Of a DNA stretch of 5,935 nucleotides, positions 5,870 to 5,935 are shown one piece after another. The stretch's first letter is position 1. The number at the start of each line of letters is the position of its first letter. Position numbers and translations under genes: made by a program. Where the stretch lies: positions 735-6,669 of the forward strand of contig DUIP01000212.1 of NCBI GenBank assembly GCA_013330285.1. Direction: 5' to 3'. The stretch is from Candidatus Poseidoniaceae archaeon (GTDB taxonomy: Archaea; Thermoplasmatota; Poseidoniia; Poseidoniales; Poseidoniaceae). The notes below the pieces were generated by a model. That model had not been told where the DNA came from, made no database searches, and saw nothing but the letters and a program-made list of their open reading frames with translations.

Positions 5870-5885
5870 TAATTCCTAAGAATTA
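5870..5885. repeat. Inverted repeat upstream of the THEP1 promoter
   Basis: TAATTC-CTAA-GAATTA forms six-base arms around a four-base centre. It lies about 35 bp upstream of the candidate TATA box. Its core TCCTAAG (5874-5880) also occurs in the palindrome at the far end of the THEP1 gene (5190-5196), although the symmetry centres differ. It could be an operator or a small stem at the end of the preceding gene. Confidence 0.35.
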
Positions 5886-5935
5886 AGGCCAGATATTGAC
5901 GGATTATCGAAGAAGAGGCACTAATTCCGGAAGTT

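Larger units (their letters stand above)
5781..5935. other. Right-edge intergenic region, no convincing gene
   Basis: These 155 bases carry the THEP1 ribosome site, the candidate TATA box and an inverted repeat. One minus-strand frame is open from the window edge to a TGA at 5847-5845 (29 codons) and another to a TAA at 5906-5904 (9 codons). Either could be the tail of an upstream gene, but neither piece is recognisable. A plus-strand TTG at 5896 with AAGG 7 bases before it opens a frame running off the edge and is equally unproven. Confidence 0.5.

Noticed and set aside
5847..5879. Small plus-strand frame from ATG 5847 to TAA
   Set aside because: Ten codons, no ribosome site and no likeness to a known peptide.
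1..5935. CRISPR arrays, insertion sequences, phage or defence genes, tRNA or rRNA
   Set aside because: No regularly spaced repeats, terminal inverted repeats, transposase motifs, nuclease-defence domains or cloverleaf-like sequences were seen on either strand.

Overview
The window reads as an ordinary archaeal chromosome segment. The diagnostic gene is a complete transcription initiation factor B (TFB, the TFIIB homologue) at the left. It is accompanied by a THEP1-type nucleoside-triphosphatase, a glycine cleavage H protein, a type I RNase H and a GalU-type nucleotidyltransferase. Moderate base composition, very tight gene packing and this mix of archaeal information genes with bacterial-type metabolic genes would suit a marine Thermoplasmatota archaeon such as Poseidoniales (Marine Group II). 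That placement is inference from style and content, not proof.

Layout: (1) Two co-directional plus-strand genes, TFB (28-954) and an unrecognised 487-residue HEAT-like repeat protein (990-2453). They are 35 bp apart, and an identical 11-base ribosome-binding context precedes both starts. (2) A minus-strand four-helix membrane protein of unknown function (2875-2456) converges on the HEAT-like gene with 2 bp between stop codons. It diverges from a plus-strand galU-like gene (2899-3792) across only 23 bp. (3) A minus-strand run of four genes fills the rest. In transcription order these are THEP1 NTPase (5780-5199), a two-helix membrane protein (5144-4803), gcvH (4718-4335) and rnhA (4338-3793). 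rnhA ends directly against the galU stop codon with no base between them. The last 155 bp hold a candidate THEP1 promoter and no convincing gene.

Functionally, the left pair joins a general transcription factor to a possible protein-binding scaffold. galU would supply UDP-glucose or a related sugar nucleotide for surface polysaccharide or glycosylation. The right cluster mixes nucleotide hydrolysis, one-carbon metabolism and RNA-DNA hybrid removal, with no obvious shared pathway. I see no CRISPR array, insertion sequence, tRNA, rRNA, phage gene or defence system. The points most worth a second look are a 14-bp direct repeat spaced 22 bp apart before gcvH, small palindromes on both sides of the THEP1 gene, the unrecognised HEAT-like protein beside TFB, and family-atypical details in GalU, RNase HI and THEP1.
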